A stretch of 64,000 bases of DNA from Desulfobacteraceae bacterium Eth-SRB2 (GTDB taxonomy: Bacteria > Desulfobacterota > Desulfobacteria > Desulfobacterales > UBA11574): assembly GCA_004193595.1 (NCBI GenBank), contig RPGQ01000008.1, positions 44,278-108,277 on the forward strand, given 5' to 3'. The position numbers and the translations under genes were made by a program. This document shows positions 39,618 through 48,950 of the stretch, one piece after another (position 1 is the stretch's first letter; each line of letters opens with the position of its first letter). Under the pieces are notes generated by a model, which was not told the origin of the DNA, did no database searches, and saw only the letters and a program-made list of their open reading frames with translations.

Positions 39618-41038
39618 ATGGAGCTATTTAGCCACGAATCATTAAAAAAATTAATGAAAAAGCAAAAATGGGTATGTGTTTCCATCTTTATGCCAACGCA
39701 CCGTACGCCAATAGAAAGGCAAAAGAATCAAATTCAGACCTCGTGATTTTATGTTTAAAATTGCAACTTTTTATGGCCGATATGTTGTACTGATCTCATT
39801 GATTTTCTCAGCAAATGATGGAGTCGTTATATGCACAGCGAATTGGAACTATTCGTTATTATTAGTTTTTTCAAAAACCTACTTTTTTGTAGGTTTTTGA
39901 AAAAACCATATCGACGTCCAATTATTCTAAGAACCAGCATATCATCCTGAAAACAATACAGTTTTTCTCTCCATAATGAGGAGTCGTAACGAGGTCTGAA
40001 ATTAGATTTAAAAACCTGCTTCGAGAAGTCGAAAAGACCTTAATCACGATGAAAATCCCCAAACAAAACATCTGCGATTTTTTAAAACCAGCGCACAACT
40101 TGTTTAGGGAAATGCTTTTCTGGGGAAATCAAAGCGAAGGATTCGCTTTATTCCTCTCACAGGAAGTTTTTTCACCATATCGACTACCGATCAAATTTTC
40201 CGAATTGGTTGTTGTAACCGACCGTTTTCACATCAAGCCGCTTCTCCCGATTCTCAGCGGTGATGGACAGTTTTACATCTTAGCCATCAGCCAAAATGAG
40301 GTGAGGCTTTTTCAGTGTACGCGACATAGCGTTAATGATGTTGATCTGAAGGAGATGCCCAGGAATCTTGCGGAAGCTCTTAAGTATGACGATGCGGAAA
40401 AACAACTCCAGTTCCATACCGGAACGCCAGGGAGCAGAAACAAGCGTTCCGCCGTGTTCCACGGTCATGGAGTTGGTATTGATAATTCCAAAGACAATAT
40501 TCTCCGGTACTTTCGTCAGATTGATAAGGGACTACATGAGCTGATTGGTGACGATGGATTCCCTATAGTACTGGCAGGGGTCGATTATCTCTTTCCGATA
40601 TACAGGGAGGCTAATACGTATCCCGGTCTATTAGACCAAGGCGTCGAGGGAAATCCAGAAACAATGAGTGCAGGAGAATTGCACAAAAATGCCTGGAAAA
40701 TTGTGAAACCGTTGTTTCAACGAGAACAGAGGAAAGCGGCTGATAAATACAGGCAATTTGCCGGCAGCGGGCTTGCATCCAACAATATTAAAGAGATTGT
40801 TCCGGCATCCTATCACGGTAGGGTAGATTTACTATTTGTTGCTATCGGTGTTCAAAGATGGGGAACCTTTGATCCCATCAGCAATGAAGTCCGTTTCCAG
40901 CATAGAAAAGAACAAGGCAATGAAGATCTGTTGGATTTTGCTGCCATTCAGACCATTCTCAAGGGAGGCATTGTATATGCAGTAGCACTTGATGCGGTCC
41001 CTGACGAGGCGCCATTAGCCGCTTTGTTGCGCTATTGA
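39618..41038 (+). pseudogene. baeRF-type (bacterial eRF1-like) gene interrupted by a miniature transposon
   Basis: Two pieces form one gene. The first 39 codons (39618–39734; MELFSHESLKKLM, then CVSIFMPTHRTPIERQ) read up to an insertion. The rest (from ~40004; RFKNLLREVEKTLI onward) continues to the TGA at 41036–41038. Removing 264 bp of element plus one 5-bp target copy restores a single 383-residue frame. The product resembles bacterial archaeo-eukaryotic release-factor-like proteins (baeRF family 3), of which SIFMPTHRT, RFKNLL and the late GRVDLLFVA strand are typical. Their role is unproven. An ATG at 40049 could still express the larger part. Confidence 0.75.
39735..39998. mobile_element. 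264-bp MITE with 10-bp inverted ends and 5-bp target duplication
   Basis: The ends are CAGACCTCGT (39735–39744) and ACGAGGTCTG (39989–39998), perfect inverted repeats. They are flanked on both sides by AAATT (39730–39734 and 39999–40003), the target-site duplication. In the middle is a perfect 17-bp hairpin (39866–39882 with 39889–39905, loop TTTTTT). There is no ORF, so it must be moved by a transposase encoded elsewhere. Confidence 0.88.
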
Positions 41039-41065
41039 TCTGTTAATAAATGGTTTGAGGTGACC

Positions 41066-41266
41066 ATGGATAAAAACAAGAATGTAACGCCGGACATCAT
41101 ACCCTCCCGGTTTCGATTGATGGCAGAAGGGAATATTCATCAGGAGGAGCTAAAAAATATCAATGCGTATCAGCTTAAAACATTTTTAACAGAATCAGAC
41201 CCGAACAAGTGGCCACCGGAAATATATCATCTTAAAAAATATGTCTGGGAAAAACTGGATGCATAA
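41066..41266 (+). CDS. Hypothetical protein, 66 residues
   Basis: A small soluble protein with no recognised domain (PSRFRLMAEGNIHQEELKNI is typical of its sequence). The C-terminal half has aromatic residues (WPPEIYHLKKYVWEKL). ATG 41066 is preceded by TTTGAGG. It begins 28 bp after the baeRF gene on the same strand and may be part of the same unit. Confidence 0.5.
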   Translation: MDKNKNVTPDIIPSRFRLMAEGNIHQEELKNINAYQLKTFLTESDPNKWPPEIYHLKKYVWEKLDA

Positions 41267-41539
41267 ATTATGTTGGGTTATACTGAATTTATCAACATAG
41301 TAAGTTAGCATATTTGCCAATGCCCTTTCTTTGTCCTTAACCCTGAACGTTGAACCCTGAACCTGTGAACGGTTATGATATTTCAAAAGAACTTGATGAC
41401 ATAATTTCGGAAATGATATAATCATAAGTAAATGGGAATTGTAGTAAAAAAAAGAAGAAAGAAAATTATACCTCCGGCGTGATCAAAGGTTTGGTCCGTT
41501 TTTTCCCTGAAACCGAGCAGTGTATAAGAGAGGCAATAT

Positions 41540-42433
41540 ATGATTCTGGTTGTCGGTGAAATTTTGTTCGATGCGTTTCCGGATTACAAGCGCCTGGGGG
41601 GCGCCCCCTTTAATTTTGCCTTTCATCTTAAAAACCTCGGCTTTCCGGTACGCTTTATTTCAAGGGTTGGAAACGATGCTGACGGAAAAGACATCATAGA
41701 GAAACTGGAGCAATTTGGATTCAATTCAGGTGATATTCAGATTGACGATGCACACCCTACCGGCACTGCACAAGTGAGACTGGATGAAAACGGTGTGCCA
41801 ACTTTTACAATTACCCCCAACGTCGCCTATGACTATATCAAATTTGTGCAAGAGCCTCATTTGCAGTTGATTCACGAATCCGAACTGATCTATTTCGGCA
41901 CTCTGGTCCAAAGAAAAGCACCGGGCTTTAAAACCATACAGGCGATACTTTCACATAAACCGCCTTCTGCCCGCTGTTTTTATGATATCAACCTGCGGCC
42001 TGCATGTTACAACGATGCAGTTGTTCTAACTTCGCTGTCACAGACGAATGTGTTAAAAATAAATAAAGAGGAGCGTGATGAGATCAAACGTATCCTCAAA
42101 TATAAAAACGATCACAATATTTTTATGAAATATCTCATGGATACCTATCCATTGGAAATCATTTCGCTGACCAAGGGTGACCAAGGAAGCGAGATATACA
42201 CCAAAGATGGTTTTTTTCGTGTTGAATCGGAAAAAACAAAAAAAATTATCGATTCCGTAGGTGCCGGGGATGCCTATGCCGCCATGCTTGCGGCCGGAAT
42301 CCTTAGACAGTGGCTCCCTGAAGCTATTTTACATAGGGCCTCCTTATTCGCATCGCAGATTTGCAAGATAGAAGGCGCAATTCCCGAGTCAGTATCATTT
42401 TACGAACCTTTCACAGATATTATAAAATTATAA
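41540..42433 (+). CDS. PfkB-family sugar kinase, probable fructokinase
   Basis: The 297-residue protein has the PfkB/ribokinase layout: GEILFDAFPDYKRLGGAPFNFAFHL at the N-terminus (substrate-binding GG motif) and the catalytic GAGDAYAAMLAAG motif near residue 243, with Asp246 as the expected base. It probably phosphorylates fructose released by sucrose synthase. Context supports this: it begins the sucrose cluster and is 4 bp upstream of sucrose-phosphate synthase. Other carbohydrate substrates cannot be excluded from sequence alone. Confidence 0.82.
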   Translation: MILVVGEILFDAFPDYKRLGGAPFNFAFHLKNLGFPVRFISRVGNDADGKDIIEKLEQFGFNSGDIQIDDAHPTGTAQVRLDENGVPTFTITPNVAYDYIKFVQEPHLQLIHESELIYFGTLVQRKAPGFKTIQAILSHKPPSARCFYDINLRPACYNDAVVLTSLSQTNVLKINKEERDEIKRILKYKNDHNIFMKYLMDTYPLEIISLTKGDQGSEIYTKDGFFRVESEKTKKIIDSVGAGDAYAAMLAAGILRQWLPEAILHRASLFASQICKIEGAIPESVSFYEPFTDIIKL

Positions 42434-42437
42434 CAAC

Positions 42438-44639
42438 ATGTCAACCCGCAAATATTACATTCAAATGTTCAGTGTTCATGGTTTGCTGCGATCCGAAAGT
42501 ATGGAACTGGGCCGCGATGCGGACACCGGAGGACAGATCAACTACGTTGTTGAGCTGGGTCGGCATTTAAGCCAGGTAGAAGACATTGGAAAAGTCGATC
42601 TTTTCACACGACTGATTGTGGACAAAACTGTTTCCGAAGATTATGGGAAGCCCATTGAGGAAGTAAATGATAAATTTCGTATTATTAGAATTCAATGTGG
42701 GGGACGCAAGTATTTTCGCAAAGAATTGTTATGGCCGCATTTAGATGAATACATCGATAAAACCATCAAATTCATTAAACGTCAGGAGGCAATTCCTGAT
42801 ATCGTACATGGTCACTATGCCGATGCCGGGTATGTGGCCATGCAACTTGCCCGTATTTTCGGAATACCCTTTGTATTTACAGGTCATTCTTTAGGCAGGG
42901 CCAAAAAGCAAAAGCTCATGAACGAAGGCATGAAGGAAACAGAAATTGTCCAAAAGTACAAAATCGACCACCGTATTTCTGTTGAAGAAGAGGTAATGAA
43001 TTATGCGGATCTGATCATCGCAAGCACTACTCAGGAAGTCAATACGCAGTACGGCATGTACCAACACAACAAATTGCCGGATTTTAGAATGATTCCCCCA
43101 GGAATTGGTATTGAAAAATTTTATCCTTATTATCACGACATTCTGCCGGAGAGTGAAAAATCCGAAACAGAGATGTATGCAAAGGCATCTGTTTTACAGG
43201 AGTTAAACCGTTTTTTTGTCCATCCTGAAAAGCCCCTGATTTTAGCGCTGTGCCGACCGGACAAACGAAAAAACATTTCAGGACTCGTCAAGGCCTATGG
43301 AAAGGACCAGGAACTCCAAACCATGGCCAATCTGGCTATTTTTGCAGGAATCCGAAAAGACATCGAAGCAATGGAAGAAAATGAAAGAAATGTGCTTACG
43401 AATATGCTGCTGCTCATGGACAAATATGATTTATATGGTAAAATGGCCATTCCAAAAAAGCATGACTTCGAATATGAGGTTCCTGAGCTGTACCGTGTGG
43501 CGGCGAATAAAAAAGGCGTATTTGTCAACCCTGCATTGACCGAACCTTTTGGCCTAACCCTGTTAGAAGCTTCTGCCACGGGGCTTCCGGTTGTTGCAAC
43601 GAATGACGGCGGGCCGGAAGATATTATCGCCAATTGTGGAAACGGTATTTTGATCGATCCGACAAAGGCACAGGAAATAGCTGACGGTATTAAGAAAATT
43701 TTATCAGATAATGACAACTGGAATCAATTTTCGAAAAACGGCATAATGAAAGTTCGAGAACACTACACATGGAAAAGTCATGCCTTGAAGTACGCCGATG
43801 AAATAAAACGACTCGTTGCAGCGCAAGAAGCTCCGAACATGCAACCTGCTATACCCTCGGATTCGATTGGAAGACGACTGTTAAGTCTTGGCTATTTTTT
43901 GATTACGGATATCGATGACACGCTGATCGGCATGAAAAACGATCATCTCCGGGAGTTACTCGATCTTTTAAAGGAAAACCACAAGTATATTGGCTTTGGT
44001 GTTGCCACCGGACGCAACGTTAAATCTGCCGTTGAATTTCTAAATCTGCATGGTGTGCATCATCCGGATGTGATCATTTCGTCTGTGGGCACGGAAATTT
44101 ACTACAGTAAGTCCTTGCATTATGGCAAAGGGTGGGAGACCCACATTTTGAGCCAATGGGACAGGGGGAAGATCCTCACGCTTCTCAAGGATTTCGATTT
44201 TCTGGAATATCAGGAAGATTCAAACCAGACACCATTCAAAATCAGCTATAATATGCTCCCTGCCAAAGATCGATTGGCCATAATCAACGACTTATTATTA
44301 AAAAACAGGTGTCGTTATAATATGATTTACTCACAACAAAAGTATTTGGATATCCTGCCGTACCGGGCTTCCAAAGGTAAGGCCATACGATATCTGAGTT
44401 ACAAGTGGGATATTCCATTGAAAGACTTTCTGGTTTGCGGTGATTCCGGAAATGATGAAGAAATGCTGCGGGGTGATCCCCTTGCCGTTGTTGTGGGTAA
44501 CCACAGTATGGAGCTTGAAAAGCTTAAAGGAGGAAAAAATATATATTTTGCAAAACAAGCATGCGCCGGTGGTATTATAGAGGCATTAGAACGTTATAAA
44601 TTGATCCATAAAGCAAGGGGTTATAACGAGCAGTTATGA
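42438..44639 (+). CDS. Bidomain sucrose-phosphate synthase/phosphatase
   Basis: The 733-residue protein combines a GT-B glycosyltransferase of family 4 (N-terminal DADTGGQINYVVELGRHL, the GIGIEKFYPY loop, and the late NPALTEPFGLTLLEA motif) with a C-terminal HAD phosphatase domain starting near residue 480. The HAD nucleophile motif is DIDDT at 491–495. The GT part makes sucrose-6-phosphate from UDP-glucose and fructose-6-phosphate, and the HAD part removes the phosphate. Sucrose then acts as an osmolyte or storage sugar. The last 4 bp overlap the next gene (ATGA). Confidence 0.9.
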   Translation: MSTRKYYIQMFSVHGLLRSESMELGRDADTGGQINYVVELGRHLSQVEDIGKVDLFTRLIVDKTVSEDYGKPIEEVNDKFRIIRIQCGGRKYFRKELLWPHLDEYIDKTIKFIKRQEAIPDIVHGHYADAGYVAMQLARIFGIPFVFTGHSLGRAKKQKLMNEGMKETEIVQKYKIDHRISVEEEVMNYADLIIASTTQEVNTQYGMYQHNKLPDFRMIPPGIGIEKFYPYYHDILPESEKSETEMYAKASVLQELNRFFVHPEKPLILALCRPDKRKNISGLVKAYGKDQELQTMANLAIFAGIRKDIEAMEENERNVLTNMLLLMDKYDLYGKMAIPKKHDFEYEVPELYRVAANKKGVFVNPALTEPFGLTLLEASATGLPVVATNDGGPEDIIANCGNGILIDPTKAQEIADGIKKILSDNDNWNQFSKNGIMKVREHYTWKSHALKYADEIKRLVAAQEAPNMQPAIPSDSIGRRLLSLGYFLITDIDDTLIGMKNDHLRELLDLLKENHKYIGFGVATGRNVKSAVEFLNLHGVHHPDVIISSVGTEIYYSKSLHYGKGWETHILSQWDRGKILTLLKDFDFLEYQEDSNQTPFKISYNMLPAKDRLAIINDLLLKNRCRYNMIYSQQKYLDILPYRASKGKAIRYLSYKWDIPLKDFLVCGDSGNDEEMLRGDPLAVVVGNHSMELEKLKGGKNIYFAKQACAGGIIEALERYKLIHKARGYNEQL

Positions 44640-47095
44640 GAAATCAACTAACATCCATTATTACTAAAAATGACAGAAAAAGTTTTAGAGAATATATTAC
44701 ATTCCTTACAAACCAGGAAAAGAAATTCTTTCTGAGAAATGATGTCATTCAAATCTTTCGGCAATACTGTGACATTACGAAGAAGACCAAAAGGTTCCGC
44801 GAAAAATCATCAATTTTTAATTTTATAAAAAAAATTCAGGAAGCTTTTATTATTCATGAACATATCGCGGTCATGCATCGGTATGCTATTGCAAAATACC
44901 GGTTCTTTCTCATCCGCAGTGATGGAGAATATATAGAAGAGATCGATATTTCCAAACATCTCGACCTGAAAGATCAGCATGGATTGGTAGAACAGAAAAA
45001 TGGTACCCAACCCCATATAGATTTCATGCCGTTTTACGATTACTCACCTTCAATAAAAGACAGCCGGTCAATCGGTAACGGAATACGATTTCTTAACCGT
45101 TACTTATGCAGCAATATATTCAACAAACCGAATGAATGGAACGAAAAGTTATTTGAGTTCATAAAATTGCACAAGTTTAAAGAACAGCAATTATTGGTAA
45201 ACGGCGACTTGATAAATAATTTTAAAACTTTTTTTAGCAAAATTGAAAAGATAAAAGAATGGCTTGAAACCAGAAAGCCTGAAGCCCCGTATTCGGCTGT
45301 AATGACGAAGATGAAAAAGACAGGATTCGAAGCCGGATGGGGAAACACGGTGGGCAGAATCATCGAGACCATGCAGGTTCTGATCGATCTTGTTAATGAA
45401 CCCACGGATTATTTATTGGAAAAGTTCATATCGCGCGTTCCCATGCCCCTTATATCAAAGGTTGCGATTATATCTCCTCACGGATGGTTCGGCCAGACCG
45501 ATGTTCTCGGAAAGCCGGATACCGGTGGACAGGTGATCTATATTCTTGACCAGGTACGTGCTCTTGAAAAATATTTAAAAAAAACAATTCAATTAACAGG
45601 CCTTGATGTTGAACCAAAGATAATCGTTGTAACAAGGCTTATACCCCAGGCAGAGAACACAACCTGTAATCAGAAAAAGGAAAAAATATTTCAGACCCAT
45701 AACGGGTTTATCCTTCGAATACCTTTCAGAGATAATGATTACACCAGCGTAAAACACTGGGTCTCGCGTTTTAAAATCTGGCCCTACCTCGAAGCTTTTG
45801 CCGATGATTGTTCAACCGAACTTGTCAGTGAGTTTGAAGGAAATCCTGATGTTATTATTGGGAATTATTCGGACGGAAACCTTGTTGCTTCATTACTTTC
45901 AGATAAATTCGAGGTGATTCAATGTACGATTGCCCATGCGCTTGAAAAAACCAAATATCCTTTTTCCGATCTCTACTGGCAAGACAAGGAAAATGACTAC
46001 CACTTCTCCCTTCAATTTATAGCAGACATTCTTTCGATGAACAAATCGGATTTTATTATCACCAGCACCTACCAGGAAATCACCGGAACGGAAGATACCA
46101 TGGGTCAATACGAATCCTACCAATTTTTTACCTTGCCCGGTCTTTATCAAGTTGTCAGCGGTATTAACCTTTTTTCTCCCAAATTTAACGTCATTCCACC
46201 GGGGGTGGATGAAAATCTTTATTTCCCTTACTACATCAAGGAAAAACGGATAAAAAGCAAAACCATTCAATGGGAAAAACGGCTTTTCCGTGAGACGTCG
46301 GAAGACATCTATGGACAACTGGATCGACCGGAAAAACTGCCGATTTTTACAATGGCCCGGTTTGATAAAGTAAAAAACATTACGGGTCTTATTCAGGCAT
46401 TCGGTATGAGCAAAGCACTGCAGCAAAACTGTAATCTAATATTTGCGGCGGGAACCATTCATATTGAAGAATCCAGAGATCTTGAAGAAAGGGAAGAAAT
46501 CAATAAAGCCTACGATCTGATTGAACGTTACAATCTCCATGGAAAATTTCGTTGGCTGTCCAGCATCAATAAACTTGATACGGGTGAGGTTTATCGAATC
46601 ATGGCAGATCATGGCGGTATGTTTGTACAACCTGCCCTTTTTGAAGCGTTTGGCCTCACAATCATCGAAGCAATGGCTTCGGGCCTGCCAACATTCGGAC
46701 CAAAATTTGGTGGACCCCTCGAGATTATTGAATATGGTGTCAATGGACTTCTACTGAATACGAGTAAACCTGAGCTTATTGCCAAAAGCCTTGAAAGTTT
46801 TATTGAAACGTGCACTACGGATAAAACTTACTGGTCGATGATCTCTGAAAACGGTATCCGAAGAGTTGAAGAACAGTTCAACTGGAAATCATACAGCGAG
46901 CGTCTGGTAAATCTTACCAAGCTTTATGGGTTCTGGAGATATTCAGTATCTGGTAAGGGAAGAGTTAAGTTAGACAGATATTGTGATTTTATCTATCATT
47001 TTCTGTTTAAAGAGCGAGCAAAGAATCTTGAAGAATCCGTTACCCAAAAGTTACCCCTGGATGCATCCGGCAAACTTTTCAAGAGTCGTCGATGA
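44636..47095 (+). CDS. Sucrose synthase
   Basis: The 819-residue protein has the long N-terminal regulatory region of sucrose synthases (about residues 1–270) and a GT-B domain. The latter begins with ISPHGWFGQTDVLGKPDTGG and contains the nucleotide-sugar motif EAFGLTIIEAMASGLPTF near residue 672. It interconverts sucrose plus UDP with UDP-glucose plus fructose. Together with the sucrose-phosphate synthase and the fructokinase it gives a complete sucrose turnover cycle. It is translationally coupled to the gene before it. Such clusters are rare in Desulfobacterota and may be acquired. Confidence 0.92.
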   Translation: MRNQLTSIITKNDRKSFREYITFLTNQEKKFFLRNDVIQIFRQYCDITKKTKRFREKSSIFNFIKKIQEAFIIHEHIAVMHRYAIAKYRFFLIRSDGEYIEEIDISKHLDLKDQHGLVEQKNGTQPHIDFMPFYDYSPSIKDSRSIGNGIRFLNRYLCSNIFNKPNEWNEKLFEFIKLHKFKEQQLLVNGDLINNFKTFFSKIEKIKEWLETRKPEAPYSAVMTKMKKTGFEAGWGNTVGRIIETMQVLIDLVNEPTDYLLEKFISRVPMPLISKVAIISPHGWFGQTDVLGKPDTGGQVIYILDQVRALEKYLKKTIQLTGLDVEPKIIVVTRLIPQAENTTCNQKKEKIFQTHNGFILRIPFRDNDYTSVKHWVSRFKIWPYLEAFADDCSTELVSEFEGNPDVIIGNYSDGNLVASLLSDKFEVIQCTIAHALEKTKYPFSDLYWQDKENDYHFSLQFIADILSMNKSDFIITSTYQEITGTEDTMGQYESYQFFTLPGLYQVVSGINLFSPKFNVIPPGVDENLYFPYYIKEKRIKSKTIQWEKRLFRETSEDIYGQLDRPEKLPIFTMARFDKVKNITGLIQAFGMSKALQQNCNLIFAAGTIHIEESRDLEEREEINKAYDLIERYNLHGKFRWLSSINKLDTGEVYRIMADHGGMFVQPALFEAFGLTIIEAMASGLPTFGPKFGGPLEIIEYGVNGLLLNTSKPELIAKSLESFIETCTTDKTYWSMISENGIRRVEEQFNWKSYSERLVNLTKLYGFWRYSVSGKGRVKLDRYCDFIYHFLFKERAKNLEESVTQKLPLDASGKLFKSRR

Positions 47096-47189
47096 ACTTT
47101 GCACCCATATGGGCCAAGAGATGGATGGTAAGTTGGTACCTTAGAAATTATATAATTGTCTATAATTAAATATCTTTTAATGGTTCTTG

Positions 47190-47275
47190 GTTGATGGCAT
47201 CAGAATGGAAGAACGGAATGTCGAAATGCTGCATTATTCCAATTGGGGTAAAACATATAAGTTCAATTTCGGGAT
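47190..47275. repeat. Truncated family A repeat, copy 3
   Basis: GGCATCAGAATGGAAGAACGG and CATTATTCCAATTGGGG match the ends of the element at 4993–5158 (reverse orientation) with the middle missing. It lies in the leader of methyl-corrinoid cluster 2. Confidence 0.6.
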
Positions 47276-47303
47276 TAAAGAAGCCGTGAAAGATTTCTTT
47301 TTA

Positions 47304-47333
47304 TTGACATAAGAACCATTCGAAATGTATTTA
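47304..47333 (+). promoter_or_regulatory. Possible sigma-70 promoter for cluster 2
   Basis: TTGACA at 47304–47309 and TATTTA at 47328–47333 with an 18-bp spacer, 53 bp upstream of the ATG at 47386. Assigned by pattern only. Confidence 0.4.
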
Positions 47334-47385
47334 AATGTAAAACTTTTTTATTTACGATCAGTTAGGGTGAAATGGAGAACAACCA

Positions 47386-48186
47386 ATGCTCATTGTGGGA
47401 GAAAAAATCAACACGAGCCGGAAGCGTATTGCTGAGGCGGTGGAAAAACGAGATGCTTCATTCATCGGCAAGGTTGCCCAAAGCCAGGCACAAGCAGGCG
47501 CCCATTATATTGACGTAAACGCCGGGACTTTTTTGGAAAAAGAAGCCGATTGCCTGTGCTGGCTGGTAGAAGCCGTCCAATCTGCCGTAGATCTGCCCCT
47601 TTGCCTGGACAGCCCGAATCCCGATGCCCTAATCGCGGCCATAAAACATCATAAGGGCGAGCCCATGATCAATTCCATTTCCTTAGAGAAAGATCGTTTT
47701 TCTTCTCTTCTTCCCGTGGTCGCCAGTCACCCCTGCTGTGTTGTTGCCCTATGTATGGCTGAAACGTCAATGCCCGCTACCGTGGAAGAAAGAGTTCAAG
47801 TCGCATCAGAGCTGATACAAAAACTTACCGGCCAAGGAATTCCCGTGGAAAAGATTTACGTGGACCCACTGGTGCAGCCTGTTTCAGTTGACATTCGTAT
47901 GGGCAATGCCATATTAGAAGCCATCCGTAACATCATGAACGATTTTCCGGGGGTGAATACCATCTGTGGTCTTTCCAATGTTTCCTTCGGCCTTCCGTCG
48001 CGCCGTCTCATCAATCGAAACTTTCTGGCGCTTTGTATGGCTTACGGCCTGTCCGCCGCCATTTTAGATCCCTGCGATACTGAACTGATGTCAACACGAC
48101 TTGCCATTGAGATGCTTCTCGGTCGCGATGAATATTGCGAAAACTTTATAGACGCATATCAAAACGGCCGGTTAACCGCAGGATGA
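47386..48186 (+). CDS. Methyltetrahydrofolate:corrinoid methyltransferase 2
   Basis: The 266-residue pterin-binding methyltransferase is a paralogue of the protein at 17561. It shows MLIVGEKINTS, GAHYIDVNAGTF near residue 40, LPLCLDSPNP near 75 and TICGLSNVSFGLPSRR near 193. It should exchange methyl groups between corrinoid protein 2 and tetrahydrofolate. It opens the second cluster and is ~95 bp from the corrinoid gene. It is not a close duplicate of copy 1, so the two clusters probably differ in substrate. Confidence 0.88.
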   Translation: MLIVGEKINTSRKRIAEAVEKRDASFIGKVAQSQAQAGAHYIDVNAGTFLEKEADCLCWLVEAVQSAVDLPLCLDSPNPDALIAAIKHHKGEPMINSISLEKDRFSSLLPVVASHPCCVVALCMAETSMPATVEERVQVASELIQKLTGQGIPVEKIYVDPLVQPVSVDIRMGNAILEAIRNIMNDFPGVNTICGLSNVSFGLPSRRLINRNFLALCMAYGLSAAILDPCDTELMSTRLAIEMLLGRDEYCENFIDAYQNGRLTAG

Positions 48187-48281
48187 GACTTTGAGTAATT
48201 TTTCAATGCGTTTTGGAAATTAATAACCTGACCACTAACCATAAAATGCAACATGCTATCAAAAAAGGGGGGGGGATAACC

Positions 48282-48920
48282 ATGAGCGACATTAAGGCAT
48301 TAAATGAAGCGGTAATCAAGGGAGACATTCAGACAGCTTTATCGCTGACCCAAAACGCAGTGGATGCGGGCAAAAAGGCTCAAGATATTCTTGATCAAGG
48401 CCTCATTGCCGCAATGGATCGGGTTGGCGACAAGTTTGCAAAAGGAGAGATGTTTGTTCCGCAAATGTTGCGTTCTGCCAAAGCCATGCAAGAGTGTGTG
48501 AAGCTGATCAAACCACAGTTTCAGGAGGGAGATCTCACGTCCAAAGGGAAAGTGGTCATCGGTACCGTAAAGGGAGATTTGCACGACATCGGGAAAAACC
48601 TGGTTGCCATGATGATGGAGGGTGCAGGATTTACCATCACCGATTTGGGAGTTGATATTTCGGCGGATACGTTTGTACAAAAAGTGCAGGAGGTTGAAGC
48701 CGATATCCTGGCCATGTCGGCATTACTGTCCACCACCATGCCGGGTATGCGAGAAACCATAGAAACACTCCAGAAAGCCGGGATCAAGGACAACGTTATG
48801 GTGATGATTGGCGGGGCACCGGTTACGGCCAATTTTGCCAGTGAAATCAAGGCGGATGCTTATGCACCCGATGCGGGATCTGCCGTGATTGAAGCGAAAA
48901 AGGTACTCGGCATTTCCTGA
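48282..48920 (+). CDS. Corrinoid (methyl carrier) protein 2
   Basis: The 212-residue protein has the helical cap domain (to about residue 85) and the cobalamin-binding domain with the base-off motif GDLHDIGKN, His101 as cobalt ligand. LSALLSTTMPGMRETI and MIGGAPVTANFASEIKADAY follow. The start at ATG 48282 is supported by the G-rich RBS at 48268–48275; an in-frame ATG at 48213 adds 23 unrelated residues. It sits between the methyl-THF methyltransferase and two MttB genes. Confidence 0.93.
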   Translation: MSDIKALNEAVIKGDIQTALSLTQNAVDAGKKAQDILDQGLIAAMDRVGDKFAKGEMFVPQMLRSAKAMQECVKLIKPQFQEGDLTSKGKVVIGTVKGDLHDIGKNLVAMMMEGAGFTITDLGVDISADTFVQKVQEVEADILAMSALLSTTMPGMRETIETLQKAGIKDNVMVMIGGAPVTANFASEIKADAYAPDAGSAVIEAKKVLGIS

Positions 48921-48950
48921 CCCCCAAACCCTGCAAACAAGGAGTAGCGC

